A DNA stretch of 64,000 bases, taken from Elephas maximus indicus (lineage: Eukaryota > Chordata > Mammalia > Proboscidea > Elephantidae). Location of the stretch: NCBI RefSeq assembly GCF_024166365.1, contig NC_064831.1:26092768-26156767 (forward strand). Reading direction: 5' to 3'. Shown here one piece after another: positions 23,651 through 37,215 of the stretch. Made by a program: the position numbers and the translations under genes. Positions within the stretch are counted from its first letter, which is position 1; every line of letters starts with the position of its first letter. A model generated the notes under the pieces. It ran no database searches. It worked only from the letters and a program-made list of their open reading frames with translations, and was not told where the DNA came from.

Positions 23651-26600
23651 TAACGTAATATTAAGCAAGATCTAAAATCCATGGGCTCTTATTTTATTTC
23701 TCCCTTTTATTATTTCATTTTTTTAATGGTTGTTAGTTTAGCTTTCACCCAAAAAATGTTTTTTATTCTAAAAAAAACAAATTTTCTATGAAGTGATTTC
23801 GTGTTTCATTTACAGATGTTTTGACCTGCAAACTGTTATATTTTTTATATCTATACTCACTTTTGCATTGCTGTGCTTCTGATATATATAGTCTTACTCT
23901 TGCATATAATTTTATAAAATATGAAATGATTATAATTTTTTTGTAAATTTTTATTGTGCTTTAAGTGAAAGTTTACAAATCAAGTCAGTCTCTCATACAC
24001 AAATATATATACACCTTATTATATACTCCTAGTTTCTCTCCCCCTAATGAGACTGCACACTCCTTCGCTCCACTCTCTATTTTCGTGTTCATTCAGCTTC
24101 TAACCCCCTCTGCCCTCTCATCTCCCCTCCAGGCAGGAGCTGCCCAAATAGTCTCAGGTGTCTACTTGATACAAGAAGCTCACTCTTCACCACTATCATT
24201 TTCTATCCCATAGTCCTGCCGAATCCCTTTCTGAAGAGTTGGCTTGAGGAATGGTTCATCTCCTGGGCTAACAGAAGACCTGGGGATGATGACCTCCAGG
24301 GGTCCTTCTGGTCTCAGTCAGATCATTAAGTCTGTTTTTTTTTTAATGAGAATCTGAGGTCTGCATCCCACTGCTCTCCTGCTCCCTCAGGGGTTCTTTG
24401 TTGTGTTCCCTGTCAGGGCAGTCATCACTTGTAGCTGGGCACATCTAGTTCTTCTAGTATCAGGCTGATGTAGTTTCTGGTTTATGCGGCCTTTTCTGTT
24501 TCTTGGGCTCACAATTACCTTGTGTTTGGTGTTCTTCATTATCCTTTGCTCCAGGTGAGTTGAGACCAATTGATGCATCTTAAATGGCAGCTCGCTAGCA
24601 TTTAAGGCCCCAGGTGCCACTCTTCCAAGTGGGATGCAGAATGGTTTCTTAATAGTTTTTATTATGCCAATTGACTTAGATGTCCCCTGAAACCACAGTC
24701 CCCAAACTCCCGCCCTGGCTACACTGGCCTTCAAAGCATTCAGTTTATTCAGGAAATTTCTTTGCTTTTAGTTTAGTCCAGTTGTGCTGTCCTCTCCTGC
24801 GTTGTATGTTGTCTTTAGCTTCACCTAAAATGTTTCTTACCTACTATCTAATTAGTGAAAACCCCTCTCCTACCCTCCCTCCCTCCTCACTCTTGTAAGC
24901 ATCAAAGAATATTTTCTTCTCTGTTTAAACTATTTCTTGAGTTCTTATAATAGTGGTCTCATACGATATTTATCCTTTTGCAACTGACTAATTTCACTCA
25001 GCATAATGCCTTCCAGATTCCTCCATGTTATGAAATGTTTCCCGGATTCATCATTGTTTTTTACTGAAGCGTAATATTCCATTGTGGGAATACACCTTAA
25101 TTTATTTATCCATTCATTCATTGGTGGGCACCTTGGTTGCTTTCATTTTTTTTCCTATTGTAAACAGTGTTGCAATGAACATGTGTGTGCATGTATCTAT
25201 TCATGTAAAGGCTTTTATTTCTCTAGGATATATTCAAAGGAGTGGGATTGCTGTATCGTATAGTAGTTCTATTTCTAGTTTCTTAAGGAAGCGCTGAATT
25301 GATTTCCAAAGTGGCTGTACCATTTTACATTCCAACCAGCAGTGTATAAGTGTTCCAGTCTCTCAACAACCTCTCCAATATTTATTATTTTATGTTTTTT
25401 TGGATTAATGCCAGCCTTGTTGGAGTAAGATGAAATCTCATGGTTGTTTTGATTTGCAATTCTCTAGTGGCTAATGATTGTGAGCATTTCCTTATGAATC
25501 TGTTAGCTACCTGAATGCCTTCTTTAGTGAACTGCCTGTTAATATCCTTTGCCCATTTTTTAATTGGGTAGTCTTTTTGTAGTTGAATTTTTGCAGTATC
25601 ATGTAGGTTTTAGAGATCAGGCGCTGATCAGAAATGTCATAGCTAAAAACTTTTTCCCATTCTGTAGGTAATCTTTTTACTTTTTTGGTGAAATCTTTGG
25701 ATGAGCATAGGTGTTTTCTTTTTAGGCACTCCCAGTTATTTAGTTTCTTTTCTGGTATTTGTACATTGTTTGTTAGTAATATTTTGTATACTGTTTATGC
25801 CATGTATTAGGGCTTCTAGCATTTTCCCTTTTTTTTCTTCCAAGATCTTCATCGTTTTAGATTTTATATTTAGGCCTTTGATCCATTCTGAGTTCGTTTT
25901 TGTGCGTGGTGTGAGGTATGGGTCTTGTTTCTTTTCTTCTTTTTTTTTTTTTTGCAGATGGATAGTCAGTTATGCCAGCATCATTTGTTAAAGAGATTGT
26001 CTTTTCCTCATTTAACTGACTGTGGGCCTTTGTCAAATATCAGCTGCTCATATGTGGATGGATTTATGCCTGGATTCTCAATTCTGTTCCATTTTTCTAT
26101 GTATCTGATGTTGTACCAGTACCAGGCTGTTTTGACTATTGTGGGAGTATATTATTGGGTTCCAAAATCAGGTAGAGTGAGCCCTCCAATTTTGTTCTTT
26201 TTTCTCAGTAATGCTTTACTTCTCTGAGACCTCTTTCCCTTCCATATGAAGTTGATTTGTTTCTCCATCTCATTAAAAAATGTCTTTGGAATTTGGATCA
26301 GAATTGCATTGTATCTATAGATGGCGTTTGGTAGAATAGACATTTTTACAATGTTAAGTCTTCCTATTCTCAAGGAAAGTTATTCTTCCAGTTATTTAGG
26401 TCTCTTTTGTTTTTTTGTAGAAGTGTCTTATAGTTTTCCTTCTATAGGTCTTTTACATCTCTGGTAAGATTTATTCCTAAGTATTTTAATTTCTTGAGGG
26501 CTACTGTAAATGGTGTTGATTTGATGATTTCCTCTTCAATGTTCTTTTTGTTGGTGTAGAGGAATCCAACTGATTTTTGTATGTTTACCTTGTATCCTGA

Positions 26601-29023
26601 TGCTCTGCTGAACTCTTCTATTAGTTTCAGTAGTTTTCTTGAGGATTCCTTAGAGTTTTCTGTGTATAAGATCATGTCATCTGCAAATAGAGATGCTTTT
26701 ATTTCTTTCTTGCCAGTCTGGATGCCCTTTCTTTATCTAGCCTAATTGCTCTGGCTAGGACCACCAGCACAACGTTGAATAAGAGTGGTAATAAAGGGCT
26801 TCCTTGTCTGGTCCCTGATCTCAAGAGGAATGCTGTCAGACTCTCTCCATTTAAGATGAAGTTGGCTGTTGGTATTGTATAAATGCCCTTCATTATATTG
26901 AGGAATTTTCCTTCTCTTCCTATTTTGCTGAGAGTTTTCTCATGAATGAGTGTTGAACTTTGTCAAATGCGTCTTCTGCATCAATTGATAAAATCATGTG
27001 GCTCTCGTCTTTTGTTTTATTTATGTGATGGATTACATTAATTGTTTTTCTGATGTTGAATCATCCTTGCATACCTGGTCTGAATCCCACTTAAAAAAAA
27101 AAATCATGGTAAATTATTTTTTTTGATATATTGTTGAATTCTATTGGCTAGAATTTTGTTGAGGATTTTTCATCTAAGTTCATGAGGAATATAGGTCTAT
27201 AATTTTCTTTGTGGTGACTTTACCTGGTTTTGGTATTGGAGATATGATGGCTTCATGGAATGAGTTTGGGAATATTCTGTCCTTTTATGTGCTTGAAATA
27301 CCTTTAGTAGTAGTGGTGTTAACTCTTTTCCAAAATTTGGGAGATCTCTGCAGTGAAGCCGTCCAGCCCAGGGCTTTTTTATTGTTGTTGTTGGGAGTTT
27401 TCTGTTTACCTTTTCAATCTCTTCTTTTGTTATGCATCAACTTAGTTGTTCTTCCTCTGTTTGTGTTAGTTTAGGTAGATAGTGTATTTCTAGAAATTCT
27501 TCTATTTCTTCTAGGTTTTCAAATATGTTAGAGTACTCTTTTTTTAGTAATCTCATTTAATTCTTTTAATTTCTTTTGGGTTTGTTTTAATATCCCCCAT
27601 CTCATTTCTCATTCTGGTTATTTTCTTCCTCTCCTGCATTTCATTTTTAATTTTGGCCAATGGTTTATCAATTTTGTTGATTTTTTCAAAGAACCAGTTT
27701 TTGGTCTTGTTAACTCAATTGTTTTTCTTATTTTCTATTTCACTTAATTCTGCTCTAATTTTTATTATTTGCTTTCTTCTGGTGATTCAGGGATTCTTTT
27801 TTTGCTCTATTTGTTCAAGTTGTAGGGATAATTCTTTTTGATTTGGGCCCTTTCTTCTTTATGTATGTGTGCATTTACTGATACGAATTGACCTCTGAGC
27901 ACTGTTGTAGCTGTGTCCCAAAGGTTTTGGTATGAAGTACTTTCATTCTCACTGGATTCTATGAATTTCTTTATTCCATCCTTAAAGTCTTCTATAACCC
28001 AATCGTTTTTGAGCAGGCTATTCATTCAGTTTCCAAGTGTTTGATTTCTTTTCCCTACTTTTTCTATTATTAATTTCTACTTTTATAGCCTTATGATCAG
28101 AGAAGATGATTTGTAATATTTTGATGTTTTGGATTCCACTAATGTTTGCATTATGACCTAATATGTGGTCTGTTCTAGGGAATGTTCCATGTGTGTTGGA
28201 AAAGAAAGTATACTTCGCTGCTTTTGGGTGGAGTGTTCTGTATATGTCTATGAGGTCAAGTTGGTTGACTGTGGCATTTAGATCTTCCGTGTCTTTATTG
28301 AGCTTCTTTCTGGATGTTCTGTCTGTCACCGAAAGTGGTGTGTTGAAGTCTCTTGCTATAATTGTGGGGCTTTCTATCTCACTTTTCAATGCTGTTAGAG
28401 TTTGTTTTATCTATCTTGCAGCCTTGCCTTTGGGTGCATGAATATTTAGTATGATTATATCCTCCTGGTATATTGTCTCTTTAATCATTATACAGTGTCC
28501 TTCCTTATCCTTTGTGCTGGGTTTAATTTTAAAGTCTATTTTGTCAGAATTAATATTGCCATTCCTCATTTTTGATTGTTTTCTGCTTGTTATTTTTTTC
28601 CATCCTTTGAGTTTTAGTTTCTTTGTGTCTCTAAGTCCAAAGTTTGTCTCATGTAGGCAGCATATACAGGGATAATTCTTTTTTTCTTTTTCCATTCTGC
28701 CACTCTCTCTCTCTTTATTAGTGCATTTAGTTAATTTACTTTCAGTGTAATTATGGATAGGTAAAAAAAAAAAATTAGTTCTGTCATTATGGTGTCTTTT
28801 TCTGTGTGTTGTTGAGTTTCTTTTTCCCACTTAATTTTTTGTGTTGAGTAGTTTATCTTTATATATTGTCTTTTCCACTTATTCGTTGTTGTTGATTTTG
28901 TTTCTTCTGAGTCTCTAATTTTTCTTGTATTTTATTTTGATGAGTAGGATTGTTAGTCTCCTTTGTGGTTACCTTAATATTTACCCCTATTTTTCTAAGT
29001 TTATACCTAACTTTTATTTTTTT

Positions 29024-29033
29024 ATATCATCTT
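29024..29033 (+). repeat. Target-site duplication, left copy, of the nested RTE
   Basis: ATATCATCTT immediately precedes the RTE 5' end (CCCCGAGTGTCAG). It is identical to 32,205-32,214, after which the L1 sequence (GTCTTCCTCTGC) resumes. Confidence 0.85.
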
Positions 29034-32000
29034 CCCCGAGTGTCAGTTTGTCATAGTGTGGGGGCTTGTGTGTTGCTGTGATGCTGAAAGCTATGCCACA
29101 GGTATTCAGATAACAGCAGGGCCACCCATGGAGGACAGGCTTCAGCTGAGCTTCCAGACTAAGACAGACGAGGAAGAAGGGCCTGGCAGTCTACTTCTGC
29201 AAAGCATTAGCCAGTGAAAACATTATCTGATATAGTGCTGGAAGATGAGCCCCCCAGGTTGGAAGGCGCTCAAAAGATGACTGGGGAAGAGCTGCTTCCT
29301 CAAAGTAGAGTTGACCTTAATGACGTAGATGGAGTAAAGCTTTCAGGACCTTCATTTGCTGATGTGGCACAACTTAAAATGAGAAGAAACAGCTGCAAAC
29401 ATCCATTAATAATTGGAACCTGGAATGTACAAAACATGAATCTAGGAAAATTGGAAATCATCAAAAGTGAAAGGGAACCCATAAACATTGATATCCTAGG
29501 CATTAGTGAGCTGAAATGGACCGGTATTGTCCATTTTGAATCAGACAATCATATAGTCTACTATGCTGGGAATGACAACTTGAAGAGGAATGGTGTTGCA
29601 TTCATAGTCAAAAAGAATGTTTCAAGATCTATCCTGAAGTACAAAGCTGTCGGTGATAGGATAATATCCATACGCCTACAAGAAAGCCCAGTTAATACAA
29701 CTATTATTCAAATTAAGCACCAACCAGTAGGGCCAAAGAAGAAGAAATAGAAGATTTTTATCAGCTGCTACAGTCTGAAATTGATTGAACATACAATCAA
29801 GATGCATTGATAATTACTGGCGAATGGAATGTGAAAGTTGGAAACAAAGAAGAAGGATCAGTAGTTGGAAAATATGGCCTTGGTGATAGAAACAATGCCA
29901 GAGATTGAATGATAGAATTTTGCAAGACCAACAACTTCTTCATTGCAAATACCTTCTTTCACCAACATAAATGGCAACTATACACATGGACCTCACCAGA
30001 TGGAACACAGAAATCAAATTGACTACATCTGTGGAAAGAGACAATGGAAAAGCTCAATATTATCAGTCAGAACAAGGCCAGGGGCCAACTGGGGAACAGA
30101 CCATCAATTGCTCATATTCAAGTTCAAGCTGAAACTGAAGAAAAGAAGAGCAAGTCCATGAGGGCCAAAATATGACCATGAGTATATCCCACCTGAATTT
30201 AGAGACCATCTCAAGAATAGATTTGACGCATTCAACACTAGTGACCGAAGACCAGACAAGTTGTGGAATGACATCAAGGACATCATCCATGAAGAAAGCA
30301 AGAGGTCACTGAAAAGACAGGAAAGAAAGAAAAGACCAAGGTGGATGTCAGAGGAGAATCTGAAACTTGCTCTCAAATGTCAAGCAGTTAAAGCAAAAGG
30401 AAGATTTGATGAAGTAAAAGAACTGAAGATTTCAAAGGGCCTCTCAAGAAGACAAAGTAAAGTATTATAATGACATGTGCAAAGAGCTGGAGATGGAAAA
30501 CCAAAAGGGAAGAACATGCTCGGTGTTTCTCAAGCTGAAAGAACTGAAGAAAAAATTCAAGCCTCGAGCTGCAATAGTGAAGGATTCCATGGGGAAAATA
30601 TTAAACGACGCAGGAAGCATCAAAAAAAGATGGAAGGAATATACAGAGCCATTATAACAAAAAGAATTAGTCGATATTTAACCATTTCAGGAGGTGGCAT
30701 ATGATCAGAAACCGATGGTATTGAAGGAAGAAGTCCAAGCTGCTCTGAAGGCATTGGCAAAAAACAAGGCTCCAGAAATTAATGGAATATCAATTGAGAT
30801 GTTTCAACAAACAGATGCAGCGCTGGAGGTGCTCACTTGTCTATGCGAAGAAATATGGAAGAAAGCTTCCTGGCCAACTGACTGGAAGAGATCCATATTT
30901 ATGCCTATTCCCAAGAAAGGTGATCCAACTGAATGTGAAAATTATAGAACAATATCATTACTATCACACACATGCAAAATTTTGCTGAAGGTCATTCAAA
31001 AATGCCTGCAGCAGTATACCGACAGGGAACTGCCAGAAATTCAGGCCAGTTTCACAAGAGGATGTGGAACCAGGGATATCACTGCTGATGTCAGGTGGAT
31101 CCTGGCTGAAAGCAGAGATTACCAGAAGGATGTTTACCTGTGTTTTATTGACTATGCAAAGGCATTCAACTGTGTGGATCATAACAAACTATGGATAACA
31201 CTGCGAAGAATGGGAACTCCAGAACACTTCATTGTGCTCATGAGGAACCTTTACATAGATCAAGAGCCAGTTGTTCAAACAGAACAAGGGGCAACTGATT
31301 GGTTTAAAGTCAAGAAAGGTGTGCATCGGGGTTGTATTCTTTCACCATACCTATTTAACCTGTATGCTGAACAAATAATCCGAGAAGCTGGACTATATGA
31401 AGAAGAATGGGGCATCAGGATTGGAGGAAGACTCATTAACAACCTGCGTTATGCAGATGACACAACCTTGCTTGCTGAAAGTGAAGAGGACTTGAAGCAC
31501 TTACTAAAGAAGATCAAAGGCCACAGCCTTCAGTATGGATTGCACCTCAACATAAAGAAAACAAAAATCCTCACAACTGGACCAATGAGCAACATCATGA
31601 TAAACGGAGAAAAGATTGAAGTTGTCAAGGATTTCATTTTACTTGGATCCACAATCAACAACCATGAAAGCAGCAGTCAAGAAAGAATTTGGGCAAATCT
31701 GCTGCAAAGGACCTCTTCAAAGTGTTGAAGAGCAAAGATGTCACCCTGAAGACTAAGGTGCGCCTGACCCAAGCCATGGTATTTTCAATCGCATCATATG
31801 CATGTGAAACCTGGACAATGAATAAGGATGTCTTTGAATTGTGGTGTTGGCGAAGAATATCGAATATACCATGGACTGCCAAAAGAATGAACAAATCTGT
31901 CTTGGAAGAAGTGCGGCCCGAACGCTCCTTAGAGGCAAGGATGGCGAGACCGTGTATTACATACTTTGGACATGCTGTCAGGAGGGATCAGTCCCTGGAG

Positions 32001-32204
32001 GAGGACAGCATGCTGGGCAGTGTACAGGGCCAGCAGAAAAGAGGAAGACCCTCAATGAGGTGGATTGACACAGTGACTGCAACAATGAGCTCAAGCATAA
32101 CAAGGATTGTAAGGATGGTGCAGGACCGGGCAGTGTTTCGTTCTGTTGTTCATAGGGTCGCTATGAGTAGGAACCGACTCAATGGCACCTAACAACAACA
32201 ACAA
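29034..32204 (+). mobile_element. Full-length RTE (BovB-like) LINE nested in an L1
   Basis: Non-LTR retrotransposon with apurinic endonuclease and reverse transcriptase. The endonuclease reads GTWNVQNMN, DILGISELKWTG (frame 29,214-29,750) and IDYICGK/GTDHQLL (29,943-30,161). The RT frame 30,694-31,728 has APEINGISIEMF, PIPKKGD, FIDYAKAFNCVDH, GCILSPYLFN and RYADD (about 31,448-31,462). A frameshift at about 31,690 passes the C-terminal part to 31,689-32,192 (FELWCWRRI). The element ends in GGCACCTAACAACAACAACAA. A perfect 10-bp duplication, ATATCATCTT, lies at 29,024-29,033 and 32,205-32,214, giving exact borders. It is dead: several frameshifts, FNC where family members have FDC, and GVHRGC where GVRQGC is usual. 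It probably supplied, in family terms, the machinery that moves the local SINE. Confidence 0.92.
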
Positions 32205-32214
32205 ATATCATCTT
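32205..32214 (+). repeat. Target-site duplication, right copy, of the nested RTE
   Basis: ATATCATCTT directly follows the RTE AAC-repeat tail and matches 29,024-29,033 at all ten bases. Confidence 0.85.
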
Positions 32215-34672
32215 GTCTTCCTCTGCATATGAAAGAGCTAAGACTTCATTTCTTAATCTCTCTTTATTGTTTTAATGATGTCTTCTTTTATATAATGACA
32301 TCACTGTTTTCCTGTTTTGTGCATTTTTTTATCTTAATTTATTTTTGTGATTTCCCTGTGTAGGTTTCACATGTGATTGCTCCCTCCAGTGCTCTAGTAT
32401 TATTTTGATACCTGATATTATTGTTTTTCTAAGCAGGAAACTCCGTTTAGTATTTCTTGTAGTTTTGGATTGGTTTTAACGAGCTCCCTAAACTTCTGTT
32501 TATCTGGAAATGTTCTAGTTTCACCTTTGTATTTGAGAGACAGTTTTGCTGGATATATGATTCTTGGCTGGCAATTTTTTTCCTTTAATGCTTTCTTTAG
32601 GCCATCCCATTGCCTTCTTGTCTGCATGTTTTCTGTCGAGCAGTCCAAGCTTATTCTTATTGACTCTCCTTTGTATGTGACTTTTCATTTATCCTTAGTT
32701 ACTCTTAAAATTCTCTGTTTTTCTGTGGTTTTGGCAAGTTTGCTTATAATATGTCTTGGTGACTTTCTTGTAAGACCTACCTTATGTGGAGTTCAGTGAG
32801 CATCTTGGATGATGTCTTGTCATCCTTCACGATATCTGGGAAGTTTTCTGCCTACAAGTCTTCAACAATTCTCTGTATTTTCTTTTATCCCCCCACCCCA
32901 TTCTGATACCCCTATCGCTCATAGGTTCTTTCTCTTGATAGAGTTCCACATGATTCCTAGGGTTTCTTCATTTTTTAAAATTCTTTTATCTGATTTTTCC
33001 TCAGATATATCGGTGCCAAGTGTTTCATCTTCAATCTCACTAATTCTGCCTTCCACTTGCTGAATTCTGCACCTCTGACTTTCTATTGAGTTGTCTTATT
33101 CTTTAATTTTATTGTTAACCTTCTAAATTTCTGATTGCTCTCTCTCTATGGATTCTTGCAGGTTATTAATTTTTTCATTATGTTCTTGAATAATCTTTTT
33201 AATTTCTTCAACTGCTTTATCTGTGTGTTTCCTGGCTTGTTCTGCGTATTGCCTGATCACCATCTTGATCTTATTCCTGATGTCTTGAAGAGTTCTGTAC
33301 ATTAATCTCTGTATTCTGCATCTGGTAATTCCAGGAAAGTACCTTCATCCAGAATATCCCTTGATTCTTTGTTTTGAGAGCTTGCTGAAGTGATCATGGT
33401 CTGCTTCTTTATGTGATTTGATATTGACTGTTGTCTCTGAGCCATCTTTAAATTGTTGTACTAGTTTATTTTATATTTGCTTATTGTATCCTAGCTTCTT
33501 GCTTTGTTTTGTTTTGATATACCCAGATAGGTTTCATGAGGGAGCCATCTTGATTATTTTTGCCTTTGAAGCTTTGATGTCCTGTCAGCAGATGCCTAGA
33601 GCTATTATTATGTATATGAGCCTAGGAATCCATTCACTTTTCTTGTATGGATTCAGCTCATATGTTCAGGTAATTGGTCATCAAATGTGTGGTACAGGCT
33701 CTGTCATACATTCTTAGAGGGGCACAGGTCATTGGTGTAGGTACAAGTGTCTGGTTACAGCAGGGATTCATGCTCTGAACAAGGCAGGATGCTGACAACC
33801 ATCCTCCAAGTGTCTCTGAGTAAAGTGTGTCCCTGTTTCCTAGAGCACACAGATGGGTGGGTTCTGCAAATGGACATGGGCACCCAATCCTTTTGGTTGT
33901 AAGGACTGGGAGTTACCAGTTATTCCTGGACCTCTGTCGCAGGTGGCTGGGTGACACGAGTGGAGCCATTAATCCTTAGGCCCATGATGTGGGTTGGTGA
34001 GAAACCTGTTTAACAGGCAAAGCGATGTCAAACATCAAACACTCACCTCTCCACCACATAGCTGAAACAGTGCATCCACCAACAAGGGCGTATTCTACTG
34101 CAATAGCCCACAGAGGTTCATGCAGGAGGGAAAGGTATTCAAAGTTCACGGACCGTTTATGCCCAGACAGGAGCCACTTCTGTCCTGAGCTCTCCAGGTT
34201 AATGGAGTTGGCAGATTATCTTTTCCCCAAAATGTGAATTTATTCCTTGTCCAAATGCCAGGGGAATGGCTGAGAGCCCTCAAAGGAACCTATCTCAGGC
34301 CCAGGGAAATCGACAGCCACTGAATCTAGTTTGGGGTCTGGGGATGCAGTAAAATATATACACCATTCTTCTCTGGTTCTGGAGTTGTGAGTAGGCTGTG
34401 CAGCTGGCTGTTTCTCCCTGAAGAAACTGTGGCTGAACACTACCTAGTGCCTGAGGATTCCCAGAGATTCAGGTTCAGCAACTTCTCTCTGCTTCTGAAC
34501 CGTCTCCCTCTCCCTGTTGCTCAGGCCGTTTTCTAACTTTGCCTTTGACGTTCAGGGCTCCTAGCTTGTCACAAATACAATCATTTCAATGTTTTGGGGG
34601 GGGGTCTTTGTTGTAAGAGGAATCACTGGAAGAGTCTGAGTACTCTGCCATCTTGGCCTCTTCTCTGTTTTT

Positions 34673-35035
34673 TTTTTTTTTTTTTTAATGTAACATCTTT
34701 ATCATGATATAATTCACATACTATACAATTTACCCTTTTACAGTGTAAAATTCAGTGTGTTTTAACATTTTCAGAGAATTTTGCCGCCATCACCACTATT
34801 TCATTGTGGAACATTTTCATCACTTCTAAAAAATATTCAATACTCATTTAATCAGTCACTCCCCTTTTTTCCCTCTTCCTTGCTCCTAGTAGGTGCCAGT
34901 CTGGTTTTTATCTGTATGGATTTCCCTTTTATAGACATTTCACTAAAATAGAATCATTTGGCCTTCTGTGAGTGGCATTTTTCACTGATCATAGTGTTTT
35001 CAAGACTCATACATGTTACGTTATCAATACTCTGA
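34673..35035 (-). mobile_element. Old L1 3' UTR fragment, minus strand
   Basis: A T-run at 34,671-34,686 (complement of a poly(A) tail) is followed by antisense L1M-type 3' sequence: TAATTCACATACTATACAAT, GCCGCCATCACCAC and TAGACATTTCACTAAAATAG. It abuts the 5' end of the large L1, consistent with the younger L1 having entered the tail of this one. Confidence 0.65.
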
Positions 35036-36654
35036 GGGAGAGAAACTGGAGTATATTAACAAGATACTGTTTTTCATTTTTATTTTAATCAGTAAATACT
35101 AAGAAAAAAAACTACACAACTACACGTTATGTTTCTGGAAACCAGGGAAGTATGTATAACTAAAGGAATATTAACCATTCTTCAAAAGCAGGTTAAAAAA
35201 TACAGCCAAAAAACTGGTTACTTCAGGGAATCAAATAGGCTTCAGTAATTAGAAATCTATTAATACATTCACCATTAATTAAAGAAAATTATGCCATCAC
35301 TAAAGTCAACACTGATTCTTAATAATAATTTAGCTATTAATAATTTAGCAAGAGTTTAATGCCAAAGTGTGCATGACAGATGTTTCCATTAACAACAGAA
35401 ATAAGAAAAATACACTTGTTAGTCAATATTATTTTGTGTTTATCAGTAAAAGTAGATATGCAAAATAAATATAGGATTTGAAAATTAAAAGGGCAAAATT
35501 ATCTTTATTCTTAGATGATTATGATTGTATATCTGGAAAACCAAAAATAGCATGTTCACATAATAAGATAATTCAGTAAGTTGCTGTTAGAAAAGCTACA
35601 TAAATCAATGATTGTGTTTTCTATATAATTAGACAGTTAACATCTGTGAAATGTAGTACAAAAATAGATCCAAACTTGGTGAATGAATATTATTTAAATC
35701 AGTTGTAGAAGAAACTAAGAATTGTATAATGCGGCCTCTGAGTGATGTTAAAAAAAAAAGTGGGAGTTTAAAAAAAATAGGAAATTTTATCTTGTTTTTT
35801 TGTTTTTTGATAGTACAACCCAAAGCCAGAGCATTAAAGAAAAGGACCAGCATATTTAACTAGATTAAATATAACCTGTGGGGAAAATATTACCACAAAT
35901 AAAATAAAAAACATAACTTTTTCATACTTGAGAAAGATAACACCAACAGGGATTAAATTTACTAACACAGGAAGTTTAACCTAAGCAATGAAATCAATAA
36001 AAATAGGGAAAACTTATGAAAAGAGGTCTCACATAAATGACTCATGCATTGTTAAAAATTGCTCAGATTTACTGACAGTTAAGTGTATTCTCACCAAAAG
36101 AATGAGAAATTGTATTTTTTTCCTATCACAATATTAAGGAATGCTGGTCCCAGGTAAAAACCTTTTGAGATTTTCTTGCAGCCCTGGAGATAAATGAGGT
36201 AATTCCTGTAACGTCCCTTTCCTTGTGAGCACATTGTAGGGGTTAATTTGGTTCTATTCCCAGAGTATGATCTTATTCAACTCAAGAAGTCATTAAAATA
36301 GGGAGGAGGCATAGGCTAGCAATTCTTGGTTTAGTCTACTCTGTCCAGGGCAAGACTGTGTATAAAATCATGTACTGTGGTTGGAAGAATCTGGGTAAGG
36401 TCTGACAGTCCTTGCACTGAATTTGTTTTTGCCTTACATCCCTTTTCAACCTTAATCAGATGTCTTCACTTTTGTAAGTATTCAATTTCTCATCTTTACA
36501 GTGTGAGGTCTCCTGTGAGGTTCCCAAGTGATATGAGTAGGTAGGAAAAGTAAGAATGTGATGAATATTAGCTGTTAGTGTCATCCCCTAGAAGTTCACA
36601 AGAAGAAATAGGATGGGACCCCACAAAACCAGCTCCTCACCAGCTGTTGGACTT
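35036..36654. other. Unassigned AT-rich DNA
   Basis: No gene or classified repeat seen. Several A-runs only. Confidence 0.45.
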
Positions 36655-36873
36655 CTGTGTATCCTGTGCCCAATGGTTAAGTGCTTCACTACTAATGAAA
36701 AGGTTGCTGGTTTGAACCCACCTAGAGGCTCCATAGGAGAAAGACCTGGCAGCGATCTGTTCCCATAAAGATTAGAAAAAAAAAATTTTTTTTTTTTTTT
36801 CTAAAAAATCCTAAGCGACAGTTCTACTCTGTCACACGGGTTTGCTATGAATTAAAATAAACTCAAAGCCACT
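36655..36873 (+). mobile_element. AfroSINE (older variant) with A/T insertion
   Basis: GTGCCCAATGGTTAAGTGCT, GGTTTGAACCCACC, TCCCATAAAGATTAG, then an A-run and T-run (36,776-36,801) before CGACAGTTCTACTCTG. Confidence 0.75.
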
Positions 36874-37024
36874 TTTCAGTAATAGGAAGAATTAAGATGT
36901 GAGGTTTGTTTTAAATAAAGAGAAGCACCATGCTGAGGAGGGTTGATGAGTCATTTTTGCAAAAGCTGTTTTATGATGACAAGCTGAGATACAGCTGAGT
37001 GTGTCTGAGTCCACAATGTTGTGT

Positions 37025-37215
37025 CAGACATTCTAGCTCAGCTGCTAGAAGCCAGGCCTTTGGGGTGAGGTCACCTGTGTTCAAATTCCAGCTCCACCAT
37101 TGTGTGAAGTGGGACTAATTCCTTCAGCTCTCTACAGGTCCAAGCCTTCAGTATAATGGTCATGTAATGGGTTGCTTTGAGCACAGATTTAAGTTATACT
37201 AAATACTGCATGGAA
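37025..37215 (+). mobile_element. MIR fragment
   Basis: CCTTTGGGGTGAGGTCACC, TGTGTTCAAATTCCAGCTCC and ACCATTGTGTGAAG follow the MIR core order. Confidence 0.6.

Larger units (their letters stand above)
23936..34672 (-). mobile_element. Full-length L1 LINE, minus strand, split by an RTE
   Basis: The 3' end is at left (TTTTTATTGTGCTTTAAGTG, complement of the L1 tail) and the 5' end at right (complement GAAGAGGCCAAGATGGCAGA, about 34,650-34,672). The 3' UTR is about 23,940-24,980. ORF2 covers about 28,830 down to 24,980, near the family length of 1,280 codons but full of stops. It shows endonuclease (CLHETNFGLRDTKKLK, IIFSDHKAIKVE), RT ([25 protein letters not shown] in place of the [12 protein letters not shown] motif) and thumb ([12 protein letters not shown]). 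ORF1 remnants include CQPRIIYPAKLSLKYKG (32,418-32,648) and extend towards 33,700. Promoter-bearing 5' UTR is about 33,700-34,672. The RTE at 29,034-32,204 sits in the ORF1-ORF2 spacer. Without it the L1 is about 7.5 kb. No active copy is possible. Confidence 0.9.

Noticed and set aside
30694..31728. 344-codon frame as a host gene
   Set aside because: It is the reverse transcriptase of the RTE, inside exact target duplications and broken at its end.
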